This document shows, piece after piece, positions 1-11,285 of a stretch of DNA of 63,813 nt. The position numbers and the translations under genes were made by a program. Positions within the stretch are counted from its first letter, which is position 1; each line of letters starts with the position of its first letter. This stretch comes from CAZQFV01 sp964592645 (GTDB lineage: Bacteria; Chloroflexota; Chloroflexia; DTKN01), in assembly GCA_964592645.1 (NCBI GenBank), contig CAZQFV010000023.1, positions 1 through 63,813 of the forward strand, written 5' to 3'. The notes beneath the pieces are model-generated. The model did no database searches. It worked only from the letters and a program-made list of their open reading frames with translations, and was not told where the DNA came from.

Positions 1-68
1 CTCATGGGGAGCGCCGAGAGAAGCAGGACTATGAGCCCGATAAAGGAGATGGTCTTTCGCCAGCTCAT
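1..68 (-). CDS. N-terminus of a signal-anchored protein, cut by window edge
   Basis: Only the first 22 codons are inside the window. The start is an ATG preceded at good spacing by AGGAGG (positions 75-80). The peptide begins MSWRK and continues with a hydrophobic run (IVLLLSAL), which looks like a signal peptide or membrane anchor. It lies 178 bp downstream of the double CpaF ATPase on the same strand, where Tad loci usually carry TadB, TadC or pilin-related genes. That makes a pilus-assembly or secreted role possible, but nothing here identifies the family. Confidence 0.6.
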   Translation of the reverse strand, partial: MSWRKTISFIGLIVLLLSALPM

Positions 69-246
69 ACGTTACCTCCTCACTGGAGCGTCCTACACGT
101 CCTCCGGAAAAAGTGCCTCCGGAGACAGTCCCAAGGTCCGAGTTTGGTCGCCATTGCCCTCCTTTTTGGGGTAAGAACGGCCGCGAGGAATATGCCAGAC
201 CGGGTCGGCCGGGGAACCGTGGTCTGGGGAGCTACAGTGTATCATA

Positions 247-2883
<2,637 letters not shown>

Positions 2884-2909
2884 GATGTGCTCCTGACGCC
2901 CGTTGTGCC

Positions 2910-4058
2910 TCAGCGTCCGCGCAGCGCCGAGGTCAGGTAGTAGGCCGTCTGCACGATGGTCTGGCTGAAGGGCGTCTCCTCGGGCTGCAAGACGGGCGGC
3001 TTGCCGGCGTTCAAGGCCGCGGGCAGGCGCGCCGCATCGGATGGGATGATGCTGGCGATGGACAGGCCCAGGAACTTGGCCACCTCCTCGGCCATGGGCG
3101 AGTTGTCCACGCGGGGATGGTCGTTGAGCACGAGCTGGATGGTCTCGGCGGGGACCTCGAGCATGCCCAGGGCCTGTAGCAGCGACTGGGTGGCCACCAG
3201 GGTCAGGACATCGGGATTGACGACGACCACAACCATATCGGCCAGGCGCAGCAGAGTACGGTAAGGTTCACGGACCGAAGGGGCCATATCCAGGACGACG
3301 TACTGGTAGGCCGGCCGCAGCAACTGCAGCAGGCGCTCGGCCTCGGGCCGGCCGATGGCGTCTACATCGCCGGGCGAGGGCGGACTGCCCAGAAAGTGCA
3401 GGCCGGAAGGGTGAGAGGTCATGTAGGTCTCGTCGATGTAATCGCGCTCCAGGTCTTCTCCCTGCTCCTGCAGCAGCGCGCCGATCTCCCGCGGGTCGGG
3501 CAGGTCCAGCAAGACGGAAGCCCGCCCGAACTCCAGGCTGGTATCGACCAGGGCAACCTCGCCGGTCCACAGCCGCGCCAAGGCCAGGGCCAGGTTGACG
3601 GCCAGGGTGGTGCGGCCGATGCCGCCGCGGGCGCCGGTGATGGCGATGACCTGCCCCTGCCGGCCGCGTTCGGGCAGGGCCACCTCCTGCACCCGCCGCA
3701 GCAGGTTCTCCACGCGGGCCACGAGTTCCTGCATGTTGAAGGGTTTGACCACATAGTCGTCCCCGCCGGCCTCGAACCCCTGCACCACCATGTCGGGCTG
3801 GTCGCGGCCCGTCAGAAAGATCACGGGGACCGACCGCGTGCGCGCCTGGCCGCGCAACTGGCGGCACAGCTCCAACCCGTCGATTCCCGGCAGGGTGACG
3901 TCGAGGACAAAGATGTCCGGCGCGAACTTGCGCACGATCTGCAGCGCTTCTTCGCCGCTGCTGGCCTTGCGCACCCGGTAGCCGCGGCTCTCGAAGGCAA
4001 AGGTCAAGATCGAGAGGATGTCGAGGTCATCGTCCACTACCATTACCGTTTTGGACAT
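2910..4058 (-). CDS. Receiver-domain CpaE/TadZ-type ATPase
   Basis: Residues 1-120 form a complete response-regulator receiver: acidic pocket VVDDD, phospho-acceptor D53 (VLDVTLPG) and K105 (VVKPF). Residues 135-380 form a MinD/ParA-like ATPase of the CpaE/TadZ kind, which helps position Tad pilus machinery. The deviant Walker A reads GARGGIGRTT (142-151): both lysines usual in MinD-type loops are arginines, so ATP hydrolysis may be weak or absent, as known for some TadZ proteins. I chose the ATG at 4058 over the in-frame TTG at 4064 because AAGGAG sits 7 nt before the ATG. It lies 2 nt after the stop of the kinase-like gene, so the two are probably co-translated and functionally paired. Confidence 0.88.
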   Translation of the reverse strand: MSKTVMVVDDDLDILSILTFAFESRGYRVRKASSGEEALQIVRKFAPDIFVLDVTLPGIDGLELCRQLRGQARTRSVPVIFLTGRDQPDMVVQGFEAGGDDYVVKPFNMQELVARVENLLRRVQEVALPERGRQGQVIAITGARGGIGRTTLAVNLALALARLWTGEVALVDTSLEFGRASVLLDLPDPREIGALLQEQGEDLERDYIDETYMTSHPSGLHFLGSPPSPGDVDAIGRPEAERLLQLLRPAYQYVVLDMAPSVREPYRTLLRLADMVVVVVNPDVLTLVATQSLLQALGMLEVPAETIQLVLNDHPRVDNSPMAEEVAKFLGLSIASIIPSDAARLPAALNAGKPPVLQPEETPFSQTIVQTAYYLTSALRGR

Positions 4059-4060
4059 GT

Positions 4061-6691
4061 TCAAGCTCCTTGACCTTCTTCGACCGCCCCCTGGGTGGGG
4101 TCCTTGGGCAGGGTAAAGTAAAAGATCGTCCCTTTGCCCGGTTCGCTCTCGAACCAGATGGCCCCCCGGTGAGCCTCGACGATCTGCTTGGCCACGTACA
4201 GGCCGATCGAGCTCCGGCCGCGCCCCTCGCTGCCCCCTTCGCGCTGAAAGATCCGGCTGCGGGCTTCGACGGGGATAGGGAGCCCGGTATCCTGGACCGA
4301 GAACTTGACCTGGGCCCCTTCATCCTCCACGCGCAGCAGGATCTGGCCCTGGGTGGAGGTGTGTTTGATGGCGTTTTCCAGCAGGTTGAGCAGCACCTGC
4401 TGCAGCCCGGCGCGGCCGGCCAGGATCGGCGCCATCGGCGGGGGCAGGGCGATGCGCAGGTCCAGCCGCTTGCCTTCCGCCTGGGGGCGGACCAGGTCGC
4501 CGACCGCGCGGACCACGGCCGCCACGTCCACCGGCTCAAAGTAGACCTCCACATGGCCCTCCTGGACCCGCGACAGATCGAGCAGCCCGCTGATCATGCC
4601 GACCGCTTCCTCGAGCTTGAGGCCGACTCGCCCCAGGAAATCTTCCTGCTGCGGGGTCAGGGGGCCGGGCTCCCGGCCGCGCAGCAGGTCGATGTAGCCC
4701 TTGATGACGGTGAGCGGGGTGCGGATCTCCTGGGCCAGCTGGGCGACGAACTGGGAGCGGGCCTGCTCCTGCTGGACTTCCACGGTGACATCCCGCACGG
4801 CGGTCACGGTGCCTTCGCAGCGCGCTCCGCCTTCCCCCTGGACACAGATCGGCGTGATGCGCAGCTCCAGGACCTGGTCGCTGTCGGCCCGGAGCGGCCC
4901 GCGGTAGAGCACGGCCCCGGAGTGGGGCGTGGCCTCGGAGCGGATGCGCTGGAGCAGCACGCGGAGCTCCTCCAGCCCCTGTTGGCGCAGGTATTCGGCA
5001 AAGTTGCTCCCGATCATCGTCTCTGCTTTTACACCCAACTGCTCGGCGGCGACGCCGTTGAGCAGCGTCAGCCGGTCTTGGGCATCCAATACAAAGACCC
5101 CCTCGGCCAGACTGTCGATGGTCCACTGCAACTTGTTGCGCTGTAGGGCCAGCTCGCGGTTGGCCTGGGAGAGCTCACCGGTGCGCGCGGAGAGCTTTTC
5201 CAGCAGGTCGGCCTTGGCGATGGCCGTGGCGGCGGCGTCGGCTAGGATCTGGGCCATGTGCATGTCGTCCGGGGAAAAGGCGCGTCCCGCGGAAACCAGC
5301 AGGGAGCTGTTGAGCACGCCGATGACCTGCCCTTCCAGGCGCAGGGGGACGCAGATGGCCTGCTGCACCTCGCGCAATTCTTGGGAGCGGAAACGGGCCA
5401 GGTTCTCCGGGGCGACCAGCAGCGGCTGGTCGTGCTGGGCGACCCACCCGGAGACGCCTTGGCCCAGGGGCACGCCCTCGGAAACCGGCTGTTTGAAGGG
5501 CGTGCCGGCCACCGCGCGCACAAATAGCTTCCGCCGGCCGTCGTCGAGGAGCATCACCGAGACCCGGTCGGCGTGCAGGACCTCGCGGGTCCCGTAGGCG
5601 AGTTGCTGCAAGACGGCGTCCAGGCCGCGCGGCGAGTTGATCTCGCGCAGGACGCGGTTGACGGTGCTCATCTCGGCATAGCCCCGGCGCAGGCTGTAGA
5701 GCGACTCGGTCCAGCCGATGACGCGGGCGGTGCGCGCGGCCAGGTCGGCGATGCGGTTCAGGTCGGCCTCGCCGAAGGCGGCGTGGGCCCGCCGCCCCCC
5801 GGCCAGGAGAAGGCCGATGGGCTCGTTCTCCAGGACCAGGGGCGCGGCCAGGAAGGGCTGCTGCCGGAAGAGCCGGCGGACGCCATCGGGGACCGGGAAG
5901 CGGTTGAACGACCTGTCCACCAACAGGGCCGGGCTGCCGGCGCTCAGCAGGTTTTCCAGGAACTCTTGGTCCCACTCGCCGCGCTGCAGGCCGGTCGCCG
6001 ACAGGGTCGCCAAGGGGTACGGGTCGGGCACCTGGACCCGCAGTTGCTTGCTCTCCGGATCGCGCAGGAAAAAGAGGGCGATGTCGGCATCCAGGGCGCG
6101 CAGCGTTTCCTCGGTGAGGGCGGCCAGCACGGCCGGCCGCTGGGTGCCGGCCAGGGTGAAGAGGTATTCGTAGCGCGCCAGCTCCCCCTCCTGTTCGCGC
6201 CAGCGCAGGGCCGGGCCGATCAGGGTGATGATCAACACCGCCAGCAGGAAGAGCAGCCCCTCGCTCATCAGGAAACGCGTGCTCAGCAGCGCCGTCCAGC
6301 GGCCGGCTGCGCTGAACAGCACCAGCAGCGGATAGAGCCCGGCCAGCCCGATGGTCACGCCGATGGCCGCCTGCAGGGAGCCCCACAGGGCCGCTTGCAG
6401 GGCCGGGATCAGATAGTAGAGCAGAAAGGGGCTCTCCACCCCGCCGGTGAGCGCCACGAGCAGGGCGCCGAGCGCGCCGTCCAGGACCGCGGTGCCGGCC
6501 CAGGGCCGATGCCGCGGGCGTATGAGCACCACCACGGCCGTCACCGCCAGGGCGTGCAGGAGGGCCGCCCCGAGGGCCGCCAGGACCGGCCAGCGCGTCT
6601 CCGGCCCGCCGACCAGGTAGCCGATCGTGCCGACGACCAGCGCCAACCAGCGATACAACAACACCGGGAGATGTCCACGCCCACGCAGCAT
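4061..6691 (-). CDS. Membrane GAF-GAF-PAS histidine-kinase-like protein lacking the phospho-acceptor His
   Basis: Residues 1-165 hold about five or six membrane segments. Then come two GAF domains (about 180-325 and 345-495), a short coiled stretch, a PAS domain (about 520-640), a HisKA-type helix pair (640-710) and an HATPase_c domain (740-865). The H-box reads AQEIRTPL: the invariant His is Gln654 (codon CAG). The N-box (LLENAIKHT) is present. The G1 box is DTGLPIP instead of DTGxGIP, and the G2 box is RSSIGLY. The fold is kept while catalytic positions are lost, so this is probably a pseudokinase that senses or scaffolds. It may act through the adjacent receiver-CpaE protein. It lies 42 bp after the HTH-VWA gene in the same operon. 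Confidence 0.88.
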   Translation of the reverse strand: MLRGRGHLPVLLYRWLALVVGTIGYLVGGPETRWPVLAALGAALLHALAVTAVVVLIRPRHRPWAGTAVLDGALGALLVALTGGVESPFLLYYLIPALQAALWGSLQAAIGVTIGLAGLYPLLVLFSAAGRWTALLSTRFLMSEGLLFLLAVLIITLIGPALRWREQEGELARYEYLFTLAGTQRPAVLAALTEETLRALDADIALFFLRDPESKQLRVQVPDPYPLATLSATGLQRGEWDQEFLENLLSAGSPALLVDRSFNRFPVPDGVRRLFRQQPFLAAPLVLENEPIGLLLAGGRRAHAAFGEADLNRIADLAARTARVIGWTESLYSLRRGYAEMSTVNRVLREINSPRGLDAVLQQLAYGTREVLHADRVSVMLLDDGRRKLFVRAVAGTPFKQPVSEGVPLGQGVSGWVAQHDQPLLVAPENLARFRSQELREVQQAICVPLRLEGQVIGVLNSSLLVSAGRAFSPDDMHMAQILADAAATAIAKADLLEKLSARTGELSQANRELALQRNKLQWTIDSLAEGVFVLDAQDRLTLLNGVAAEQLGVKAETMIGSNFAEYLRQQGLEELRVLLQRIRSEATPHSGAVLYRGPLRADSDQVLELRITPICVQGEGGARCEGTVTAVRDVTVEVQQEQARSQFVAQLAQEIRTPLTVIKGYIDLLRGREPGPLTPQQEDFLGRVGLKLEEAVGMISGLLDLSRVQEGHVEVYFEPVDVAAVVRAVGDLVRPQAEGKRLDLRIALPPPMAPILAGRAGLQQVLLNLLENAIKHTSTQGQILLRVEDEGAQVKFSVQDTGLPIPVEARSRIFQREGGSEGRGRSSIGLYVAKQIVEAHRGAIWFESEPGKGTIFYFTLPKDPTQGAVEEGQGA

Positions 6692-6733
6692 CGGTTTCGC
6701 TCCTCCGGACTAGCGACCTCGGCGGCCGGCCAC

Positions 6734-8269
6734 TCAGGGCACCTGGTAGCTCTTGCTGCTCTGGCGCACCACCCCGTTGATGCGCGTCGTCAGGACCAGG
6801 CGGTGTTCCGTCCGGTCCCCTCCCGGCGAGGTGTAGAGCACTTCGTACTGCCCCTTGAACTGCCGACCCAACTGCGCGTAGAGCTCGCGCAGCGTCTCGG
6901 GCTGTGGCGCGATCAGGGCCAGCGCGCCCGTCTCCTGGGCCAGTTGCTCCAGGGGGGCGGCCACAAAATCGCTGCTCTGTAGCCCCACGGTATAGACCGG
7001 GATGTTCAGGAGGCCGGCGCGGGCAATCGCCTCCTCCAAAGTTCCCACGCTGCTGGTGTCCTTGCCGTCGGTCATGACGATCACGGCCCGCCGGCCGACG
7101 GGCTGCCCGGCCGCCCGGTTCACCGCGTAGAGGACCGCGTCGTTCAGCGCCGTGTTCCCCTGGGCGACCAGCCCGCCGACCGTCTCCGACACGACGGCCT
7201 TGTCCGTGGTGAAATCGCGCAGCAAGGTCACTTCGCTGCTGAAGGCGATCAGGGCCACCCGGTCCTGCGGCGCCAGGCCGGTCAGGAAGGTGCGCAGGGC
7301 GGCAATCTCCTGGATCAGGGGCTCGCCCTGCATGCTGCCGCTGACATCGGCCACCAGGGCCACCGCCAGCGGCTCGGTCACGGGCACGGTGCGCAGGATC
7401 CAGTCGGCGATGGCCTGGTCGTCCTCGGCCACCGCCAGGTTCTCGACGGTCAGGTTCCGCCAGGGCTCGCCGGCCGCGTCAAAGACGCTGAAGTAGGCCA
7501 CCAACTGGGGGTAACCGGCTACGTCGACCTGGTTCAGGATGACCTGGTGTTCGGCGGGGGGCTCCTGGGCGGCCGGGCGCGGCGTGGGCCGCGGCGTGGG
7601 GACCGGCCGGACGATCACCCGGTCCAGCTCCTGCTGCCAGCCTGCCGGGTCCCAGGCCTTGAAGTGCAGGCGGTTCTCGCCCGGGGCCAGGGCGATCTCG
7701 AGGGTAAAGTGGCCGTCGTCCTGGACCGGGATGGATTGCTCGTTGACCATCACCAAGGCCCCCACGGGGACCTGGCCGACCAGCATGACGCGGTCGGCGG
7801 CGATGGTGGCCTGGTCGGGCGGAAAGACCACGACCAGGTTCTTGGGCAGGGGAGTGGCGCTGGGCAGGGGAGTGGGCAGCGGCGTGGGCGGCGGGGGCTG
7901 GGTGGAGAGGACCCAGAGGGTCCCCAGGCCGGCCGCCAGGAGCAGCACCAGCGCCGTCAGGACGATCGGCAGGATGAAACGGCGGCGCCAGAACTGCTCC
8001 CACCTTTCGCGCAGTTGCTTGCGCAGCCGGGGCCAGCGCATCTGCCGGGCGTACATCTTGAGCAGCTGCGCGGTGTCCAGGTCCAGGTAGCGGCCGTATT
8101 CGCGCAAATAGATCTCAACATACACCGGCCCAGGGAGGTCACCGAAGCGCTCTTCCTCCAGGGCGCGCAGGTAGTCTGCCTTGATATGGGTCGCCATCTC
8201 GGCTTCCGGCAGAGAAAGGTAGCGGCTCTCCCGTTTCTCCAAAAGGAGCCTTCCCAGGCTTGTGGCCAT
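6734..8269 (-). CDS. RodZ-like HTH, one TM, extracytoplasmic VWA-domain protein
   Basis: The 511-residue protein starts with a helix-turn-helix domain like that of RodZ (residues 1-75). One transmembrane segment follows (about 98-122), then a Pro/Thr linker, an Ig-like region (145-222), another Pro-rich linker and a von Willebrand A domain (about 298-480). The VWA metal site is intact: DVSGS (308-312), a downstream Thr (NTAL) and TDGKD. The start at 8269 is chosen for GGAGG 6 nt upstream; a longer reading to 8500 has no ribosome site and crosses the promoter. It is first in the pilus operon. VWA proteins accompany many Tad loci, so a role in adhesion or assembly is plausible. The cytoplasmic HTH tied to an outer VWA is unusual. 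Confidence 0.85.
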   Translation of the reverse strand: MATSLGRLLLEKRESRYLSLPEAEMATHIKADYLRALEEERFGDLPGPVYVEIYLREYGRYLDLDTAQLLKMYARQMRWPRLRKQLRERWEQFWRRRFILPIVLTALVLLLAAGLGTLWVLSTQPPPPTPLPTPLPSATPLPKNLVVVFPPDQATIAADRVMLVGQVPVGALVMVNEQSIPVQDDGHFTLEIALAPGENRLHFKAWDPAGWQQELDRVIVRPVPTPRPTPRPAAQEPPAEHQVILNQVDVAGYPQLVAYFSVFDAAGEPWRNLTVENLAVAEDDQAIADWILRTVPVTEPLAVALVADVSGSMQGEPLIQEIAALRTFLTGLAPQDRVALIAFSSEVTLLRDFTTDKAVVSETVGGLVAQGNTALNDAVLYAVNRAAGQPVGRRAVIVMTDGKDTSSVGTLEEAIARAGLLNIPVYTVGLQSSDFVAAPLEQLAQETGALALIAPQPETLRELYAQLGRQFKGQYEVLYTSPGGDRTEHRLVLTTRINGVVRQSSKSYQVP

Positions 8270-8368
8270 CGACTTCCTCCGGGTATATAGTATGGGCCCG
8301 TGTGCGCATTCGGCGATCGGCATTGGGCAACAGCAGACGCTGCTCCCGGCAAAGAGCAGGCTATGTGG

Positions 8369-8397
8369 ATAGTAACATAGGAAAAGGACCCCGTCAA
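8369..8397 (-). promoter_or_regulatory. Promoter of the pilus operon
   Basis: On the minus strand TTGACG and TACTAT are separated by exactly 17 nt. Transcription would start near 8362, leaving a leader of roughly 90 nt before the VWA gene. Confidence 0.65.
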
Positions 8398-8411
8398 GTG
8401 GGCCAGGCACC

Positions 8412-8440
8412 TTGCGCCGGATGAATAGGTGTGCTATGAT
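8412..8440 (+). promoter_or_regulatory. Promoter of the cyclophilin-GH127 operon
   Basis: TTGCGC and TATGAT are separated by 17 nt, with an extended -10 TG one base before TATGAT. It is divergent from the pilus-operon promoter 15 bp away. Confidence 0.6.
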
Positions 8441-8492
8441 GGCCCCGGCGTATACGAGAGAACCATCGATGCCCAAGCAAAAGGAGACCCCC

Positions 8493-9002
8493 ATGCCCAA
8501 GCAGTGGAGCGCCCCCCCGGCGATGCAGATCTACCCCCGGAAGAAGTACACCGCCACGATCGAGACGGTCCGCGGCGACATCGTCGTCGAGCTCTTGGCC
8601 GAACAGGCCCCGCGTACGGTGAACAACTTTGTCTTCCTGGCCCGCGAGGGCTTTTACGACAACACCACCTTTCACCGTGTCATCCCCGGATTCATGGCCC
8701 AGGGCGGCGATCCCACCGGGAGCGGCACCGGCGGACCGGGCTACCGGTTCGCCGACGAGTTCCACCCGGCCCTGCGCCACGACCGCCCGGGCGTCCTCTC
8801 GATGGCCAATGCCGGCCCGAACACCAACGGCAGCCAGTTCTTTATCACCTACGCGCCCACGGCCTGGCTGGACGGCAAGCACGCCGTCTTTGGGCGGGTG
8901 ATCGCCGGCATGGAGGTGCTCCAGGCCATCGCGCCGCGCGACCCAAGCCGGGCGACCGGGCCCGGCGATGCGATCCGGGCGATCCGGATCGAGGAGAAGT
9001 AA
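8493..9002 (+). CDS. Cyclophilin-type peptidyl-prolyl cis-trans isomerase
   Basis: This is a 169-residue single-domain cyclophilin that catalyses proline isomerisation during protein folding. The active-site motifs are all present: FHRVIPGFMAQGGD with the catalytic Arg, NTNGSQFFIT, and LDGKHAVFG. The length is that of a bare cyclophilin domain, and no signal peptide is seen, so it is probably cytoplasmic. I chose the ATG at 8493 because AAGGAG lies 6 nt before it; an upstream in-frame ATG at 8469 has no such site. The GH127 gene follows 60 bp downstream and probably shares the transcript. Confidence 0.93.
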   Translation: MPKQWSAPPAMQIYPRKKYTATIETVRGDIVVELLAEQAPRTVNNFVFLAREGFYDNTTFHRVIPGFMAQGGDPTGSGTGGPGYRFADEFHPALRHDRPGVLSMANAGPNTNGSQFFITYAPTAWLDGKHAVFGRVIAGMEVLQAIAPRDPSRATGPGDAIRAIRIEEK

Positions 9003-9062
9003 GGGACACATTGGACCCGGCGGGCCCTTTCCTCCTTCCTGCTCGCTCCTCAGGAGTTTCCC

Positions 9063-10988
9063 ATGCCCGTGCCTTTCCCGGTGATTGTGGACACCTCCCA
9101 CAGCCCCCACGCCCGCCTGCGTCCCGTCGCCTTGGACGCCGTCACCTTGAGCGATGCCTTCTGGGCGCCCCGGCGGCAGCGGAACCGCGCCGTCACCCTG
9201 CCGGCGCAGTACCGTTTTCTGGAAGAAACCGGCCGGCTGGACAACCTGCGGCGGGCCGGCGGCCTCAAAACGGGCCTCCCCTTCCGCGGGCGGTACTATG
9301 ACGATTCCGATGTCTTCAAATGGCTGGAGGCAGCGACCTGGACGCTGGCCGTGGAGCCCGCTGCGGACCTGGCCGGCATGGTCGAGGAGGCCATTGCCGC
9401 CATCTGCGCCGCGCAGCGCCCCGACGGCTACCTCAACTCGTACTTTGCCCTGGAGCGGGCAGGCGAGCGCTGGACCAACCTGCGCGACATGCACGAGCTC
9501 TACTGCGCCGGCCATCTCATCCAGGCCGCCGTGGCCCACTACCGCGCCACCGGCAGCCGCCGCCTCCTGGAGGTCGCCCGGCGGCTGGCCGAGCACATCG
9601 CCTCCGTCTTTGGCCCGGATGAAGGCCAACGCCCCGGCACACCGGGCCACCCGGAAGTGGAGATGGCCCTGGTGGAGCTGGCGCGGACGACGGGCGAGCG
9701 CCGGCCCTTGGAGCTGGCCCGCTTCTTCCTGGACATGCGTGGGCGGGGGCTGATCGGCGGGAGCGACTATCACCAGGACCACCGGCCCTTCCGGGAGATG
9801 GACCGCCTGGCCGGCCACGCCGTCCGGGCCATGTATCTGGGCGCCGGCGCGGCCGACCTGTACGCCGAGACCGGCGAGGCGGCGCTGGGCCGGGCGCTGG
9901 AGCGCCTCTGGACGCACCTGGTGGCCTGCCAGCTATACGTCAGCGGCGGCGTCGGCTCGCGCCACGAGGGCGAGGCCCTGGGGGCGGACTATGAGCTGCC
10001 CAACGGCCGGGCCTATGCCGAAACCTGCGCGGCCATCGGCAGCATCATGTGGAGCTGGCGGATGCTGTCCCTGGCGGGCGCGGCCCGCTACGCCGACCTG
10101 ATCGAGACCACCCTGTACAACGCCGTGCTGGTGGGCCTTTCCCTGGACGGGCAATCCTACTTCTACGACAACCCCCTGGAGTCCGACGGCAGCCACCGCC
10201 GCCAGGCCTGGTTCTCCTGCGCCTGCTGCCCGCCGAACGTCGCCCGGCTCCTGGCCTCCCTCCCCGGCTACTTGTACAGCCGCTCGAGGGAGGGCCTCTG
10301 GGTGCACCTCTACGCGGCGGGCCGCGCCCGCTTGGCCCTGCCCGGCGGCCGGCCGGTGGAGCTGCGGCAGGAGACGCGCTATCCCTGGGAGGGCACCGTC
10401 GAGTTGGAGGTGCGGGGGAGCGGCTCCTTTAGCCTGTTCTTGCGCATCCCGGACTGGTGCGCGGCCCCGCCCGGGCTGCAGGTCAACGGCCGGCCGTGGG
10501 ACGGGGGGGCGCTCCCGGGCCGCTACGTGGAGCTGCGGCGTCGTTGGCGGACGGGGGACACGGTGCGCCTGGACCTGCCGCTGGAGGCGCGCCGTGTGGC
10601 CTGCCATCCCTACGTGGCGGAGAATGCCGGCCGGGTGGCGCTGTGCCGCGGGCCCCTGCTCTACTGCTTCGAGGGCGTCGACAACCCCGGCGTGGAGTTG
10701 CGCGATGTCGTCGTGCCGGCCGCGGCCGCCGTCCAGGCCGAGTTCGCGCCCGGGCTCCTCGGCGGGGTGGCCGTGCTGCGGGTTCCGGCGCAGGCTGTCC
10801 CGCCGGACGAGCGCTGGGCCGGCAGCCTCTACCGGCCGGCAGAGCCGCAGGCGGCCGCGGCCGGCCGCCCGCTGACCCTCACCGCCGTGCCCTATTACGC
10901 CTGGGCCAACCGGGAGCCGGGAGCCATGCGTGTCTGGGTGCGTTCGACAGGTGATTGTCTGGTAGGCGGTGGGAACCGCGCCGACTGA
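9063..10988 (+). CDS. GH127-family glycosidase (beta-L-arabinofuranosidase-like)
   Basis: The 641-residue protein matches glycoside hydrolase family 127 (formerly DUF1680), whose characterised members remove beta-L-arabinofuranose. Visible signatures are the N-terminal substrate region (FWAPRR, YYDDSDVFKW), the alpha/alpha-barrel repeats, AYAETCAAIGS and the cysteine cluster FSCACCPPNVAR. In this family a Glu and three Cys bind zinc, and one Cys is the nucleophile. The C-terminal third looks like the usual beta-sandwich. No signal peptide is visible, suggesting cytoplasmic trimming of imported oligosaccharides. An AGGAG site precedes the ATG, and a terminator lies about 110 bp after the stop. 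Confidence 0.9.
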   Translation: MPVPFPVIVDTSHSPHARLRPVALDAVTLSDAFWAPRRQRNRAVTLPAQYRFLEETGRLDNLRRAGGLKTGLPFRGRYYDDSDVFKWLEAATWTLAVEPAADLAGMVEEAIAAICAAQRPDGYLNSYFALERAGERWTNLRDMHELYCAGHLIQAAVAHYRATGSRRLLEVARRLAEHIASVFGPDEGQRPGTPGHPEVEMALVELARTTGERRPLELARFFLDMRGRGLIGGSDYHQDHRPFREMDRLAGHAVRAMYLGAGAADLYAETGEAALGRALERLWTHLVACQLYVSGGVGSRHEGEALGADYELPNGRAYAETCAAIGSIMWSWRMLSLAGAARYADLIETTLYNAVLVGLSLDGQSYFYDNPLESDGSHRRQAWFSCACCPPNVARLLASLPGYLYSRSREGLWVHLYAAGRARLALPGGRPVELRQETRYPWEGTVELEVRGSGSFSLFLRIPDWCAAPPGLQVNGRPWDGGALPGRYVELRRRWRTGDTVRLDLPLEARRVACHPYVAENAGRVALCRGPLLYCFEGVDNPGVELRDVVVPAAAAVQAEFAPGLLGGVAVLRVPAQAVPPDERWAGSLYRPAEPQAAAAGRPLTLTAVPYYAWANREPGAMRVWVRSTGDCLVGGGNRAD

Positions 10989-11097
10989 AAGCCGGCCTCC
11001 GCAGGGCCTTCCTTGGTTGTTGGGGGTGAGCTATCGCGGGGTAGCGGATGCGCTCACGGGGTCAAGCCGGGCGCCGGCCGCCTGAGCGCTGCAGAAA

Positions 11098-11129
11098 GCA
11101 GGGGAGCAGAAAATCCCCTGCAACTTTTT
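11098..11129 (+). terminator. Intrinsic terminator of the cyclophilin-GH127 operon
   Basis: Arms GCAGGGGA and TCCCCTGC form a perfect 8 bp stem around an 8 nt loop, followed after three bases by five T. It is the main thing in the 297 bp gap 10989-11285; I found no convincing gene there, and only a weak TTGAAC at 11184 as a possible -35 for the next gene. Confidence 0.75.
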
Positions 11130-11285
11130 CCGAAGGAAAGTCCGCCGCCGAGTGGACAGTCACTCACCGACCAGCAAGTTGTGTTGAACGCGCGTTTGTA
11201 GTAGTATTGTGGTAGCCATCGGGTCCCCTAGTGGCCTCAGTGGACGCTGAACAAGTACATAACCCGGACGGCAGAGGAGGCCAAG

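Noticed and set aside
8270..8500. Longer N-terminus for the HTH-VWA protein
   Set aside because: It would include the operon promoter and lacks a ribosome site; the start at 8269 has GGAGG at good spacing.
11134..11160. GAAGGAAAGTCCG resembles the conserved 5' core of RNase P RNA
   Set aside because: The matching downstream P4 strand and ACAGAAA motif are absent, and the gap is too short for the full RNA. Chance match.
11013..11201. 62-codon frame in the gap before the RNase J-like gene
   Set aside because: It spans a strong terminator hairpin and has no ribosome site.
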